Below are positions 31,566-40,938 of a stretch of DNA of 54,315 nt, piece by piece. Each line of letters opens with the position of its first letter. The first letter of the stretch is position 1. The notes below the pieces were generated by a model. It was not told where the DNA came from. It ran no database searches and was given only the letters and a program-made list of their open reading frames with translations. This DNA is from JAHELQ01 sp965603365 (GTDB lineage: Bacteria; Acidobacteriota; Aminicenantia; UBA2199). The stretch spans positions 1 to 54,315 of the forward strand of contig CBFDCR010000035.1 in NCBI GenBank assembly GCA_965603365.1, read 5' to 3'. The translations under genes and the position numbers were made by a program.

Positions 31566-32464
31566 TCGGAAAAAACGATATAGGGCTTGAAGCATTTCTT
31601 CTCTTCGTCCCTTCGGGCAATAGCCAATAGTCGCCCCTGTTCATCAAATAACCTGTAATTTGCCGCCACTTCATGGGAAAAGATCTTGACGATATGCCGA
31701 ATCATCAGCGGCATTCCATTGAGAATCCCCTGGCCGGCGGTCTCGTTGACAATCACCTTGGGGAATTCGGGCAGCAGCGATTCGATGGGGATTACCATGT
31801 TTAAAATATCTGATTCATCGGGGTTTCCTGCCAGTTCCTTTATCTCAACGGCATCCTTCAGGCTAAATTCTCCGATCCCCTCACGTCGTAACTCCGCCAG
31901 ATAGGCACCACTTCCCACCTTTAAACCCAGATCATGGGCCAGTGAGCGAATATAGGTGCCTGCCGAAGTGACAGCTTCAAACCGCAACGCATCTTTGCCT
32001 TCTATTTTCCCTTTTAATGAGAAAACCTGCACTTTGACGGGCTTTAAATCGAACTTTTTTTTCTTCCTGGCATATTTATAAAGGGGTTTCCCCTTAAACT
32101 TTTTTGCCGAAAACATGGGAGGTGTCTGCAATATCTCGCCCCTAAATTCAGAAAGCAGCGATTCGATATCCAGTTGTCTTAGATCCACCTCTTTCTTTTC
32201 CGACAGGGGTTCTCCTTCCGAATCATAGGTAGAGGTGGCAATCCCAAACATAATTTTCCCGGTATAGAGCTTTTTTTTCTTCATGAAAAAATTTGATAGC
32301 CGGGTGGCCTTGCCGATTCCCACCAGGAGTACGCCTTCTGCCCTTGGATCCAGTGTGCCGAAATGTCCAACCTTTTGGCCGGGAAAAATCTGTCGGACCT
32401 TTTCTACCACCGAATGGGAAGTCAGATTCAAGGGTTTATTAAAAACGATCAGTCCATGGATCAT
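31562..32464 (-). CDS. truB: tRNA pseudouridine-55 synthase TruB
   Basis: 300 residues. It converts U55 in the T-loop of tRNAs to pseudouridine. The catalytic motif GHFGTLDPRAEGVL near residue 34-47 carries the nucleophilic Asp. YTGKIMFGIATSTYDSEGEP and the KFKGKPLYKYARKKKK region follow, as does the C-terminal PUA-like domain (VNETAGQGILNGMPLM). It is last in the nusA operon and overlaps nrnA by 4 bases. Confidence 0.95.
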   Translation of the reverse strand: MIHGLIVFNKPLNLTSHSVVEKVRQIFPGQKVGHFGTLDPRAEGVLLVGIGKATRLSNFFMKKKKLYTGKIMFGIATSTYDSEGEPLSEKKEVDLRQLDIESLLSEFRGEILQTPPMFSAKKFKGKPLYKYARKKKKFDLKPVKVQVFSLKGKIEGKDALRFEAVTSAGTYIRSLAHDLGLKVGSGAYLAELRREGIGEFSLKDAVEIKELAGNPDESDILNMVIPIESLLPEFPKVIVNETAGQGILNGMPLMIRHIVKIFSHEVAANYRLFDEQGRLLAIARRDEEKKCFKPYIVFSD

Positions 32465-33411
32465 AACAACTGCTGCTTGATGATATCTATAATATCCTTT
32501 TTTGCCCTGCCAAATTTTCCCTTATAAAAAAAGCCGGCCGCATGATCATGACCGCCGCCATTGAATTGCAGGGCCACCTTTTGAGAGTTGAAGTTTCCCT
32601 TTGAACGCATCGAAACCCGATAGTGATCTTTGCCGATCTCTTTAAAAAAAAGTGTGACTACCACACCGGAAATCGAACGGGCAATGGAGATGATATCTTC
32701 GGTCTCAATGTCTTTTAAATCCAGGGTTTTCAAGAAGCATTGTTCAAACCGGATAATGCATATCTTCTGGTCCAGTGCCATTTCGAGGGTAGACAATACT
32801 TTCTGTACCATCTGGATCTTTTCTAAGTGATTGGAATTGAAGAGTAAATTGCTGACTTCTGCCGGCGTAAAACCGCCTTTTTGGATCAGCTCCGCACAGA
32901 TGGCCAGGGATTTGGCGGTGGTATTGGAATATTTAAAGGAGCCGGTATCAGAAACAATGGCCGCGTACAGATTAAAACCGATGTCTCGGGTAAACTCAAT
33001 GTTTAAATCCAAGCCCAAATCATAAATCATCTCTCCCACTGCCGCCGCCTCGGGCTTGACCCAATTTAAATTGGCCTTATTGGAACTGGTGGCATGGTGA
33101 TCAATATTGATCGTTACATATCGATCAATATGTTTCTGGCCGGTTCTAATTTCGCTGGCCCCTTCGATCAGAAAATAGAGGTCAAAAGACTCAGGGAAAA
33201 CCTGCCGAAAGGTGATCACGCTGTAATGGGGCAGCATCGTCAGGGGGTATGGGGCTGGGTCTGTATTGTAGTAACAGATTTCCTTTCCCAATTGTTTTAA
33301 CATCAAATACAGGGCCAACCCGCTGCCGATACAATCGGCATCCGGCCTGACATGGGAGCTAATGGCAATTTTTTTTGCGGATTGAACCAAATCGACAATC
33401 TTCTCCTTCAT
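32461..33411 (-). CDS. nrnA: DHH/DHHA1 phosphoesterase (NrnA-like oligoribonuclease / pAp phosphatase)
   Basis: 316 residues. DHH-family motifs: HVRPDADCIGSGLALYLML near residue 20-38 (DxD), an aspartate in the FLIEGASE region, NIDHHATSSNKANLNWV near 110 (the DHH motif) and SDTGSFKYSNT near 150. The C-terminal DHHA1 domain ends in FNGGGHDHAAGFFYKG, the GGGHxxAAG substrate-binding signature. It degrades nanoRNA and/or pAp. It lies between rbfA and truB, with start/stop overlaps on both sides. Confidence 0.93.
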   Translation of the reverse strand: MKEKIVDLVQSAKKIAISSHVRPDADCIGSGLALYLMLKQLGKEICYYNTDPAPYPLTMLPHYSVITFRQVFPESFDLYFLIEGASEIRTGQKHIDRYVTINIDHHATSSNKANLNWVKPEAAAVGEMIYDLGLDLNIEFTRDIGFNLYAAIVSDTGSFKYSNTTAKSLAICAELIQKGGFTPAEVSNLLFNSNHLEKIQMVQKVLSTLEMALDQKICIIRFEQCFLKTLDLKDIETEDIISIARSISGVVVTLFFKEIGKDHYRVSMRSKGNFNSQKVALQFNGGGHDHAAGFFYKGKFGRAKKDIIDIIKQQLL

Positions 33412-33746
33412 CCTCTTTGTCCACCTGCATCAACCTTTATGTTTTCAGATCCACCGGACACATCTTCCTCAAAGATTAACTCTGGAACATATTTGAGTAC
33501 CATTTTTTTAGCCAACATTCTTTTCATGAATCCCCTGGCTTTTGTTAGTTGTACTGAAGGATTCGTTACCATGACCGGGGGAGAAGAAAAAAACACTCGG
33601 GCCTGTTTTAGATCGGGACTCACATCCACCCGCGTAATAGAAATAAACTTTAATTCCGGGTTGTGGACTTCATTGATTAAAATATCGCCCAGGCAGTGTT
33701 TCAATGTGCTGGAAAACCTTTCGACCCGGTGTGACATTTCAAACAT
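33408..33746 (-). CDS. rbfA: ribosome-binding factor A
   Basis: 112 residues from the ATG at 33746, which overlaps the ylxP stop. Upstream in-frame codons lie inside ylxP and lack family similarity. The KH-like core shows RVERFSSTLKHCLGDILINE, then ISITRVDVSPDLKQARVFF and the helix AKKMVLKYVPELIFEED. RbfA matures the 30S subunit at the 16S 5' end. Confidence 0.9.
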   Translation of the reverse strand: MFEMSHRVERFSSTLKHCLGDILINEVHNPELKFISITRVDVSPDLKQARVFFSSPPVMVTNPSVQLTKARGFMKRMLAKKMVLKYVPELIFEEDVSGGSENIKVDAGGQRG

Positions 33747-34020
33747 ACTCTTTATGAATTTCGAGGGACCGGACAGGGTAATGTGAAAAGATAAATTTTT
33801 CGATCTGGTCGAACGCTTGATCGACAATATGACGTGAATTCGAAACCGTTACCGCGGCAATCTGGATCTTTTGCCATAAATCCTGATAATCACTCTCAAT
33901 GATAGATATATTGAATTTATGACGCAGTCTCTCCTTTATGCTGGAAACCACATGCCGTTTATCTTTTAAACTGCTTGAGTTTTCATATAATAAATCCAGC
34001 ACCATCACCCCGATAATCAT
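33739..34020 (-). CDS. ylxP: YlxP/DUF503 family protein
   Basis: 93 residues with the DUF503 pattern: MIIGVMVLDLLYENSSSLKD at the start and KDKRHVVSSIKERLRHKFNI. YlxP-type proteins are found between infB and rbfA in many phyla and are linked to ribosome assembly. The start overlaps the infB stop by 4 bases, and the end overlaps rbfA. Confidence 0.9.
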   Translation of the reverse strand: MIIGVMVLDLLYENSSSLKDKRHVVSSIKERLRHKFNISIIESDYQDLWQKIQIAAVTVSNSRHIVDQAFDQIEKFIFSHYPVRSLEIHKEYV

Positions 34021-36443
34021 TGCACCAGTGTCCGCTCATAGACTTCTAACGTATCCCCCACTTCAATGGCGTTAAAATTCTTTATTTTGATACCGCATTC
34101 CGTGCCTGCTCTGACTTCGCTAACCTCATCCTTCACTCTTTTCAGGGATTCTAATTTACCTTCAAATACAAAGTCTTTGCCCCTGAGGACTTTTACCTTC
34201 GATTTGTTGGTCACCTTGCCATCCTTGACCAGACATCCGGCCACAATGCCCACTTTCGAGATCTTAAACTTCTGGAGAACTTCGACGATACCGATTCGAT
34301 TCTCTACATATTCGGGTTCCATTTCACCCTTTATCGCCTTTTCAATATCTTCTATCAAGTGGTAAATCACATTGTACAATTTGATTTCTATTCGTTCTCT
34401 TTTAGCCAGGGCCAGTATTTTCTGGGATGCTTTGACATTGAAGCCGATAATAATCGCACCTGCCGTCGAGGCGAGAAGAATATCGCTCTCCGTTATATTG
34501 CCGATTCCTTTATGTACAGTATCTATTTTCAGATTTCCGCTGTCCTGCTTGAGTAAAATCTTTTCCAGCACCTCGCCGGAGCCAAAATTATCGGTCTTAA
34601 CAATGAGGGGGAAAGTTTTAACCTGGTTCGCTTCAATTTTCTTGAAAAGGTTCTGTAAACTAAGCTTCTTTTCCTGCATCACCTCTTCTTCTCTGGCCTC
34701 TTTTCCCTTGATTTTTCTCATCCCAATGACCTTTCGGGCTTTTTCAATATCGTCCACAATTTGAAATATATCTCCTGCATGAGGTACCTCTTCAAATCCC
34801 ATGATTTCGACTGGCACCGGTGCCCGGGCCTCGGTTAGCGTATTTTCCTGATCATCAAAGATGGATTTGATTTTCCCCACCGCATTTCCGCAGATAAAGA
34901 AATCGCCGCGTCTGACGATGCCGCTTAAAACCAATACTGTGGCGACGGCACCGAGTTGGGGGTCGAGTCGAGATTCTATAATCGTTCCCCGGCCGGGAAT
35001 ATCCCGATACGTTTTTAATTCTTGCAGTTCGGCTACCAGGATGATCATCTCCAGCAAGGCATCCAGATTTTGATTCAATTTTGCCGAAATTTCGACGGAG
35101 ACCACATCGCCGCCCCAATCTTCGACCAGGAGATTCTGCTGGCTCAATTCTTGCCTAACTTTGTTCGGATCGGCCCCATCCAGGTCAATCTTGTTGATGG
35201 CCACAATAATGGGCACTTCGGCGGCACGGGCATGATTAATAGCTTCGGTGGTCTGGGGCTGTACACCGTCGTTGGCGGCCACCACCAGTACGACCAGGTC
35301 CGTAACCTTTGCTCCTCTGGCTCGTAAGGTGGTAAATGCCTCATGCCCGGGGGTATCGATGAAGATGATATCGTTTCCCTTTATATTCAATTTGTAAGCA
35401 CCGATAGATTGGGTAATTCCGCCGGCTTCCTTTTCGGCGACTCTGGTTTTTCGTAACGAATCCAGCAGGGTTGTCTTGCCGTGATCGACATGCCCCATGA
35501 CCGTCACTACCGGAGCTCTGGGAACTTGCTCTGTCTTATTTTGTTTAATGGAATTCAAAAAAATGTAATCCTCATAGGAAACCACGTCCAGCTTTACATC
35601 AAGTTTATGGCATACTTCTATCACGTCTTCTAAATCCATGATTTGATTGGTCATGTACTCTTTTTTTAGCTCCCTTAATGTCTCTACTACTTTTTTCAGC
35701 TTTATGTTAAACTTTTTAGATAATTCTTTTACGGTTATGAAATCAAAGCTCTGGATGCTCTTTGGCAACTCCGGAGGCTCCTCTTTTCTCTTTTCTTTAA
35801 CAACGCGGACTCTTGGGGGAGCTGCAACCTCCTTTTTTTTGAAAACCTCTTTGAACCCTTTTTTCTTTATGTGTTTATGTTTATATTTTTCTTTTTTCTT
35901 CTCTATCTTTTTAACCTCTTTTTCCGGCTCCCCTTTTTTACCTCGGTAGGGACCTTTGCCATCGTCTGTAAATCGTTTCGCTATCTTCTCTTTCTCTTTC
36001 CTCTCTTCTTCCCGGTCTACCTTTTGACTCTCCAGGGGATCTTTTTTCTTTTTTGTTCTATCTGTTTCTTTTTCGGTGGATTTCTCTTGCGCAATTATCT
36101 CCACTACGACAGGTTTCGGGACCGGCGGTGCCGCCTCTTTCTTTTTTTCGACCTCAGCCTTTTCTTCTTCTTTGGTTTTTAATTCCGGCTCGGGCTTTTT
36201 CTCTTCCACTTCCTGGGCTTTTTTCTTTATTTTCTTTTCCGCTTCGATTCCTTCATACGCTCCGATAATCTCGGTAAACTTTTCAGTACTTTGGGAAAAC
36301 TCCCGCAGCCTTTCCAATTGCTCCATTGAAATCACCGAGGAATGAGACTTTACCGGCAGCCCTATTTTTTCCAGAAAAAACATCGCCAGTTTGTTGGAGA
36401 TCTTGAACTTTTTGGTCGCTTCATGGAGTTTGATACTCTGCAT
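34017..36443 (-). CDS. infB: translation initiation factor IF-2
   Basis: 808 residues. The long N-terminus (about 70-230) is very rich in Lys and Glu, low complexity and likely disordered. Before it is an IF2_N-like helix (KLAMFFLEKIGLPV), and a second (ELSKKFNIKLKKVVETLREL) lies near 245. The GTPase domain begins near residue 314: GHVDHGKTT (G1), DTPGHEAF (G3), NKIDL (G4). Domains II-IV follow, ending with the fMet-tRNA-binding C2 (AGTECGIKIKNFNAIEVGDT). It delivers initiator tRNA to the 30S. It lies directly after nusA. Confidence 0.97.
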   Translation of the reverse strand: MQSIKLHEATKKFKISNKLAMFFLEKIGLPVKSHSSVISMEQLERLREFSQSTEKFTEIIGAYEGIEAEKKIKKKAQEVEEKKPEPELKTKEEEKAEVEKKKEAAPPVPKPVVVEIIAQEKSTEKETDRTKKKKDPLESQKVDREEERKEKEKIAKRFTDDGKGPYRGKKGEPEKEVKKIEKKKEKYKHKHIKKKGFKEVFKKKEVAAPPRVRVVKEKRKEEPPELPKSIQSFDFITVKELSKKFNIKLKKVVETLRELKKEYMTNQIMDLEDVIEVCHKLDVKLDVVSYEDYIFLNSIKQNKTEQVPRAPVVTVMGHVDHGKTTLLDSLRKTRVAEKEAGGITQSIGAYKLNIKGNDIIFIDTPGHEAFTTLRARGAKVTDLVVLVVAANDGVQPQTTEAINHARAAEVPIIVAINKIDLDGADPNKVRQELSQQNLLVEDWGGDVVSVEISAKLNQNLDALLEMIILVAELQELKTYRDIPGRGTIIESRLDPQLGAVATVLVLSGIVRRGDFFICGNAVGKIKSIFDDQENTLTEARAPVPVEIMGFEEVPHAGDIFQIVDDIEKARKVIGMRKIKGKEAREEEVMQEKKLSLQNLFKKIEANQVKTFPLIVKTDNFGSGEVLEKILLKQDSGNLKIDTVHKGIGNITESDILLASTAGAIIIGFNVKASQKILALAKRERIEIKLYNVIYHLIEDIEKAIKGEMEPEYVENRIGIVEVLQKFKISKVGIVAGCLVKDGKVTNKSKVKVLRGKDFVFEGKLESLKRVKDEVSEVRAGTECGIKIKNFNAIEVGDTLEVYERTLVQ

Positions 36444-36455
36444 TCACATTCCTCC

Positions 36456-37523
36456 CTACAGTTTCTTCTGGGTTACCTTGCTTCGGTTTTCCATTCTGTT
36501 GGTCAACTGGATGTTCCATTTGGTCAATTTTGAAGCCAACTTGATATTAATTCCCTTTTTCCCGATGGCAGATGAAAGTGAAGCATCGGACACCGTAGCT
36601 TCCGCTTTACTGTTGTCGCGGTCCACAACTTTAACTTTTACCACTTCGGCCGGAGTTAGCGCAGAGGCAATAAACCTTTCCGGAGAGTTACTCCAGGCAA
36701 TCACGTCGATTCTTTCGCCTCTCAGTTCTTTGGTGATCGACAATACCCTGTTACCGTTCATGCCAACGATGGCTCCTACCGGATCGACTGTTTTATCTAT
36801 GGAGTATACGGCGACTTTAGATTTTATCCCAGGTTCTCTTGAAATTCCAAAAATTTTAACGATTTCTTCGGCTACTTCTGGAACCTCTTTTTTGATGAGT
36901 TCCAACACGAAATCGTTCATATATCTTGATCCCAAAATCAAAGGCCCTTTACCTTCCGGGAACACTCTTTTGATGTAAAATTTGATGATATCACCCCTTC
37001 TAAATATATCCTTGGCTGACAGTTCTTTTGGAGGCAGGATGGCTTCCCCGATATCGAGCCCTACGATGACATTGTTTTTTTCGATCCGTCTGACCTCTCC
37101 GGAAATTAACGTACCCATTAGAGGCAGGTATTTGTCATATATCTTTTGCTGTTCCGCCTTCAACACTTTATGCATGATGATATTTTTAGCAGTTTGGGCC
37201 GCCACCCGTCCCAGGGTTTCCCCGGGCAAAAATATTTTAATCTCATCTCCCTCCCTTACTTTAGAATTGTATTTTAGCGCCTCTTTCCAGGATATTTCTG
37301 TGGAGGGGTCCTGAACCTTTTTCACTACCAATTTGGTAATATAAACCTGAATATTTCCTTTATCCTTGTCGATTTCTACCTGGACGTCGGCTTCAGGTTC
37401 GCTGTCGAAATATCTTTTTGAAACGGTGAGAAGTGCCTCCTTAATGGCAGAATAGAAAATGTCCGGAGATATGCCACGCTCTTTGCTCAATTGCATAATA
37501 CTTTTCAACAATTCTTCTGCCAT
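36456..37523 (-). CDS. nusA: transcription termination/antitermination factor NusA
   Basis: 355 residues: N-terminal RNA-polymerase-binding domain (about 1-125), S1 domain (about 130-200), then KH1 and KH2 (about 200-345; VGAIVGMNGNRVLSITKELR). The C-terminal acidic repeats of E. coli NusA are absent, as in many other phyla. No rimP gene precedes it and no ylxR lies between nusA and infB, which is the usual order. A GAGG site lies upstream of the ATG, and the gene has its own promoter. Confidence 0.95.
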   Translation of the reverse strand: MAEELLKSIMQLSKERGISPDIFYSAIKEALLTVSKRYFDSEPEADVQVEIDKDKGNIQVYITKLVVKKVQDPSTEISWKEALKYNSKVREGDEIKIFLPGETLGRVAAQTAKNIIMHKVLKAEQQKIYDKYLPLMGTLISGEVRRIEKNNVIVGLDIGEAILPPKELSAKDIFRRGDIIKFYIKRVFPEGKGPLILGSRYMNDFVLELIKKEVPEVAEEIVKIFGISREPGIKSKVAVYSIDKTVDPVGAIVGMNGNRVLSITKELRGERIDVIAWSNSPERFIASALTPAEVVKVKVVDRDNSKAEATVSDASLSSAIGKKGINIKLASKLTKWNIQLTNRMENRSKVTQKKL

Positions 37524-37560
37524 TAAACATCCTCATTTTCTTGGACATCTCGAACAGTGT

Positions 37561-37589
37561 ATTATATGAGATTTTAAAAGAAAAAGCAA
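37561..37589 (-). promoter_or_regulatory. sigma70 promoter of the nusA-infB operon
   Basis: On the minus strand TTGCTT (37589-37584), 17-bp spacer, TATAAT (37566-37561). It leaves a leader of about 30 bases before the nusA ATG at 37523. Confidence 0.65.
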
Positions 37590-37634
37590 ATTAAGAATTT
37601 GAAAACTAAAAAAATTCCAATTTGAAAAACAGTT

Positions 37635-38762
37635 TTAATTCCCTGTGAGTCGTTGACGGACTTGATCCCGGAGGGCCCGGACAAACCATTGCCAGAGGTT
37701 CCGATGGAATTTCATGGAAGGGGAATGATCCATTAAAAAACGGCGTAAATTCCATGTTTGGGATTCGCCGGGCCCTCTTTTGAAAAAACGCCCTTTGCGA
37801 AATAGGCCTTCGTATTCGGGATGAAACTGCACCCCCAGTACATTTTTAAACTTTTTGTGCTCCACCGCCTCCACCACTCTTTCATCCATGGAGGTGGCGG
37901 CTACGACCAATCCACTGCCCAGCTTTTCCACCCCCTGGTGGTGGGAAGTCAATATATAGGGATAATCCGATGTTTTCATATTCATTCTTTTAACGAATAT
38001 GCTGTTCCCCTTCAATCGAATCCGGTGAAAGGCAGGGCTAAGGTCTTCTTCTAGAACATGTAATTTCTTCCTATAGATAGAACTGTGAATTTTCTCCGGA
38101 TCGAGCCTCAACACCTGTTCAATGGTTTGACAGTCGTAAATTTCACCGGGGATATCTTGAACCAACGTCCCGCCGGCCGCCACATTTAATGTCTGGGCCC
38201 CCAGACAAATGGCCAGAATTGGAAATTCAGGCCGGGAAATCAAAAAAGGATTGAATGTCGGATTCTGTTTCCCCCCCACCAGATGAAATAAAAACGAGGC
38301 CTCATACATCGAGCGTATCGGGGTGGTGGCTTCGGTTAACAGATGGCTCTCTTCTCCATAAATAGCCGGAGGGATGTCCATGCCGCCGGTAAAAATGATC
38401 CCCAGACTGACGGTAAAAATTCTTTTAAACTGCGCCGTCCATTTATTCTCCCGGAATAAATTCTCTATCGGCACCTCTCCCTCGATCTTCTTAAACTGTA
38501 CCCAGGCTAATTTGTTTTCTTCCACATAATCAAAGGCGGGTTGATAATCGCTCAGTTCATCCTCATGAAAAATACAGAGCAGTCGAATCCGTTCCAGCGG
38601 GATCATATCTTTTTCATACAATTGCTCGATGTTCTTGATCTGACCCACCAGGGGTCGGCACATGGCAACGACGACTTCAGCCGGCTGCTCTCCTGAGCCG
38701 GCCGCCAAAGGGAGTGACACCAGCACCCAAATAATCAAGAATACCCATCTGAAATATTTCAT
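37635..38762 (-). CDS. exported class I glutamine amidotransferase-like hydrolase (peptidase C26)
   Basis: 375 residues. Signal peptide YFRWVFLIIWVLVSLPLAAG. The catalytic Cys sits in the nucleophile elbow PILAICLGAQTLNVAAGG, and the His-Glu pair in GVQFHPEYEG, the layout of PuuD/gamma-glutamyl hydrolase enzymes. A bulky N-terminal part (about 30-130) precedes IIFTGGMDIPPAIY, which marks the oxyanion-side strand. It probably cleaves gamma-glutamyl bonds in the periplasm or outside. The GGAGG site and ATG are clear. Confidence 0.82.
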   Translation of the reverse strand: MKYFRWVFLIIWVLVSLPLAAGSGEQPAEVVVAMCRPLVGQIKNIEQLYEKDMIPLERIRLLCIFHEDELSDYQPAFDYVEENKLAWVQFKKIEGEVPIENLFRENKWTAQFKRIFTVSLGIIFTGGMDIPPAIYGEESHLLTEATTPIRSMYEASFLFHLVGGKQNPTFNPFLISRPEFPILAICLGAQTLNVAAGGTLVQDIPGEIYDCQTIEQVLRLDPEKIHSSIYRKKLHVLEEDLSPAFHRIRLKGNSIFVKRMNMKTSDYPYILTSHHQGVEKLGSGLVVAATSMDERVVEAVEHKKFKNVLGVQFHPEYEGLFRKGRFFKRGPGESQTWNLRRFLMDHSPSMKFHRNLWQWFVRALRDQVRQRLTGN

Positions 38763-38783
38763 ATTGCCTCCGTCAGTTCCCTT

Positions 38784-38812
38784 ATTTTACAATAGTCCTC
38801 CTAAAACTGCAA
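38784..38812 (-). promoter_or_regulatory. sigma70-like promoter of the C26 peptidase gene
   Basis: On the minus strand TTGCAG (38812-38807), 17-bp spacer, TAAAAT (38789-38784), followed by a GGAGG site before the ATG at 38762. Confidence 0.55.
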
Positions 38813-38900
38813 AAAATTTTTGCCTGGCCCCAATCCACTCTCAAAAAACTAATGACACGAAATCTTCAAAATTAGAATTGCTGAAATTTTGGGGGGCATG

Positions 38901-38929
38901 TTGACATTCAGGGCCGATTTATTGATAAT
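38901..38929 (+). promoter_or_regulatory. sigma70 promoter of the mtnP-buk genes
   Basis: TTGACA (38901-38906), 17-bp spacer, GATAAT (38924-38929). About 44 bases of leader with a GGAG site before the ATG at 38980. Confidence 0.6.
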
Positions 38930-38979
38930 ATACGTTGAAATAAAATTGTAGGCTAAAATAAATTTAAAATGGAGTCAAT

Positions 38980-39855
38980 ATGGAGCAAGTAGAGATCGGC
39001 ATTATTGGTGGAAGTGGTTTTTATCGTATGAAAAATGTCAAAAACAGTCATTACGTCCAACAGGACACACCGTTCGGGCGCCCCTCAGACCAGCTTATGA
39101 TCGGTGAACTGAACGGTAGAACCGTCGCTTTTCTGTCTCGACACGGTCTGGGACATCGCCTCAACCCCTCGGAGGTCAACTATCGGGCCAACCTCTTTGC
39201 CATGAAGATGTTGGGGGTGGAGAAACTCATCTCCGTGACAGCGGTGGGATCTTTAAAGGAGGAGCTTGAGCCCATACATCTGGTGATCCCGGATCAATAT
39301 TTCGACAACACCTTTAAAAGAGAAAAAACATTTTTTGAAGAGGGAATCGTGGCCCATGTGTCCATGGCGGAGCCCACCTGCTCCTACCTTTCGAAAGCAG
39401 CGGCAAAGGGGGCAAAAGAAATCGGGATTACCGTACACTTAGGGGGAGTATACTTTAACATGGAGGGCCCCCAGTTTTCCTCTAAGGCAGAATCAAATTT
39501 TTACCGTAATCAGGGATTCTCTATCATCGGCATGACCCAGGCGGTGGAAGCAAAACTGGCCCGAGAACTGGAAATGTGTTTTCTGCCCTTAGCCTTTGTC
39601 ACCGATTACGATTGCTGGCATGAAGAAGAAGGCCCGGTGAATGTGGAAATGGTAATTGAATACTTAAACAAGAATGTCACAAACGCCGTCAAGTTAATCG
39701 AGTCCTTAACCCTCTCTGTAGAGCGGGAAAGAACCCACTGCGATTGTGCAGATTCTCTAAAATATGCATTGATCACCAGTCCCGGCCTCTATCCGGAAAA
39801 GACCTTGAAAAAACTGGAACCCATTATTAAAAAATACCTGAAGAAAAGAGGTTAG
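38980..39855 (+). CDS. mtnP: S-methyl-5'-thioadenosine phosphorylase (MTAP/PNP family)
   Basis: 291 residues. Phosphorolyses the polyamine/SAM by-product methylthioadenosine to adenine and methylthioribose-1-phosphate. Signatures: IGIIGGSGFYRM at the start, SRHGLGHRLNPSEVNYRANL (phosphate site), VYFNMEGPQFSSKAE and the MTAP-type FVTDYDCWHE near residue 205, where PNPs typically have an Asn instead of Asp. The neighbour is butyrate kinase 9 bases on, so both are likely co-transcribed. Confidence 0.88.
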   Translation: MEQVEIGIIGGSGFYRMKNVKNSHYVQQDTPFGRPSDQLMIGELNGRTVAFLSRHGLGHRLNPSEVNYRANLFAMKMLGVEKLISVTAVGSLKEELEPIHLVIPDQYFDNTFKREKTFFEEGIVAHVSMAEPTCSYLSKAAAKGAKEIGITVHLGGVYFNMEGPQFSSKAESNFYRNQGFSIIGMTQAVEAKLARELEMCFLPLAFVTDYDCWHEEEGPVNVEMVIEYLNKNVTNAVKLIESLTLSVERERTHCDCADSLKYALITSPGLYPEKTLKKLEPIIKKYLKKRG

Positions 39856-39864
39856 GAGATTGTA

Positions 39865-40929
39865 ATGGCAAACCTTATATTGGTGATTAATACCGGTAAT
39901 ACTTCCACAAAAGTTGGGCTTTACAATAGCCAAAAGCCGGCTTTTGTCGAAGAGATCCGACATTCAGACAAATCTCTTGCCAAATTTAAAGATATTAATG
40001 CCCAAAAAGATTTCCGGGAGAACATCGTCGTTGAATTTTTAAAGGAGAAAAGGGTTGAAGGCCACCAGTTGGCCGCCGTTGCCGCCAGAGGGGGACTGTT
40101 GGAACCTCTGGAAAGCGGTACCTACCGGGTAAACCAGAAAATGATCGATGATTTAATTGAGGCCAGGAGGGGGCTCCATGCGTCACACCTTTCCGCCCAG
40201 ATCGGTCTTTCCATTGCCCAACGGGCCGGGATTTCTTGTTTTGTGGTGGACCCGATCTCGGTGGATGAGTTGGAGCCTATTGCCAGATACTCCGGACATA
40301 AATTATTTGAACGGAATATGCTCTCCCATGCCTTGAATATGAAGGCGGTGGCCAAACGTTATGCCCGGGAAAACCACCTGGACTATCGTGAAATCACCTT
40401 AATTGTGATTCACCTGGGAACCGGGATTTCCGTTTCCGTACATAAAAACGGTAGAATGGTGGACGCCGTCAATCCCACCGAAGAGGGCGCCTTTTCTTTG
40501 GATCGCAGCGGCGGATTACCGGTATTACAGGTGGTTGGGTACGTCAGGGATGAGAAAATTTCCTACAAAGAGTTTAGAAATCTGGTCTGGAATAACGGGG
40601 GACTTTATTCATACTTAAACACCCGGGACTTTATGAAAGTAGAAGAATTATATAAGAAAGGAGACCCCGAAACCATCGCGGTGGTAGAGGCCATGGCTTA
40701 CCAGGTGGCCAAGGAGGTGGGCGCCCTGGCTACGGTCGTCTCCGGTAAGGTGGATACCATTGTAATGAGCGGCGGGATGGCCCGGGCCGATTTCTTTGTC
40801 AAAATCATCGGGCAGAGGATCCGCTTCATCGCCCCCATCCAGGTATATCCCGGCGAAGATGAGATGGAAGCCTTAGCAGAAGGGGTCTATCGGGTGCTTG
40901 AAGGCGAAGAAGAAGCCAGGGAATACTAA
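39865..40929 (+). CDS. buk: butyrate kinase
   Basis: 354 residues. An ASKHA-fold acyl kinase making butyrate and ATP from butyryl-phosphate (or the reverse). Visible motifs: LVINTGNTSTKVGLY (phosphate-1 loop), IVIHLGTGISVSVHKNGRMV (phosphate-2/adenosine), and VSGKVDTIVMSGGMARADFF near the C-terminus. Branched-chain acyl phosphates could also be used. No phosphotransbutyrylase gene is adjacent in this window. The next gene follows after a short gap. Confidence 0.93.
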   Translation: MANLILVINTGNTSTKVGLYNSQKPAFVEEIRHSDKSLAKFKDINAQKDFRENIVVEFLKEKRVEGHQLAAVAARGGLLEPLESGTYRVNQKMIDDLIEARRGLHASHLSAQIGLSIAQRAGISCFVVDPISVDELEPIARYSGHKLFERNMLSHALNMKAVAKRYARENHLDYREITLIVIHLGTGISVSVHKNGRMVDAVNPTEEGAFSLDRSGGLPVLQVVGYVRDEKISYKEFRNLVWNNGGLYSYLNTRDFMKVEELYKKGDPETIAVVEAMAYQVAKEVGALATVVSGKVDTIVMSGGMARADFFVKIIGQRIRFIAPIQVYPGEDEMEALAEGVYRVLEGEEEAREY

Positions 40930-40938
40930 AAAGCGAAA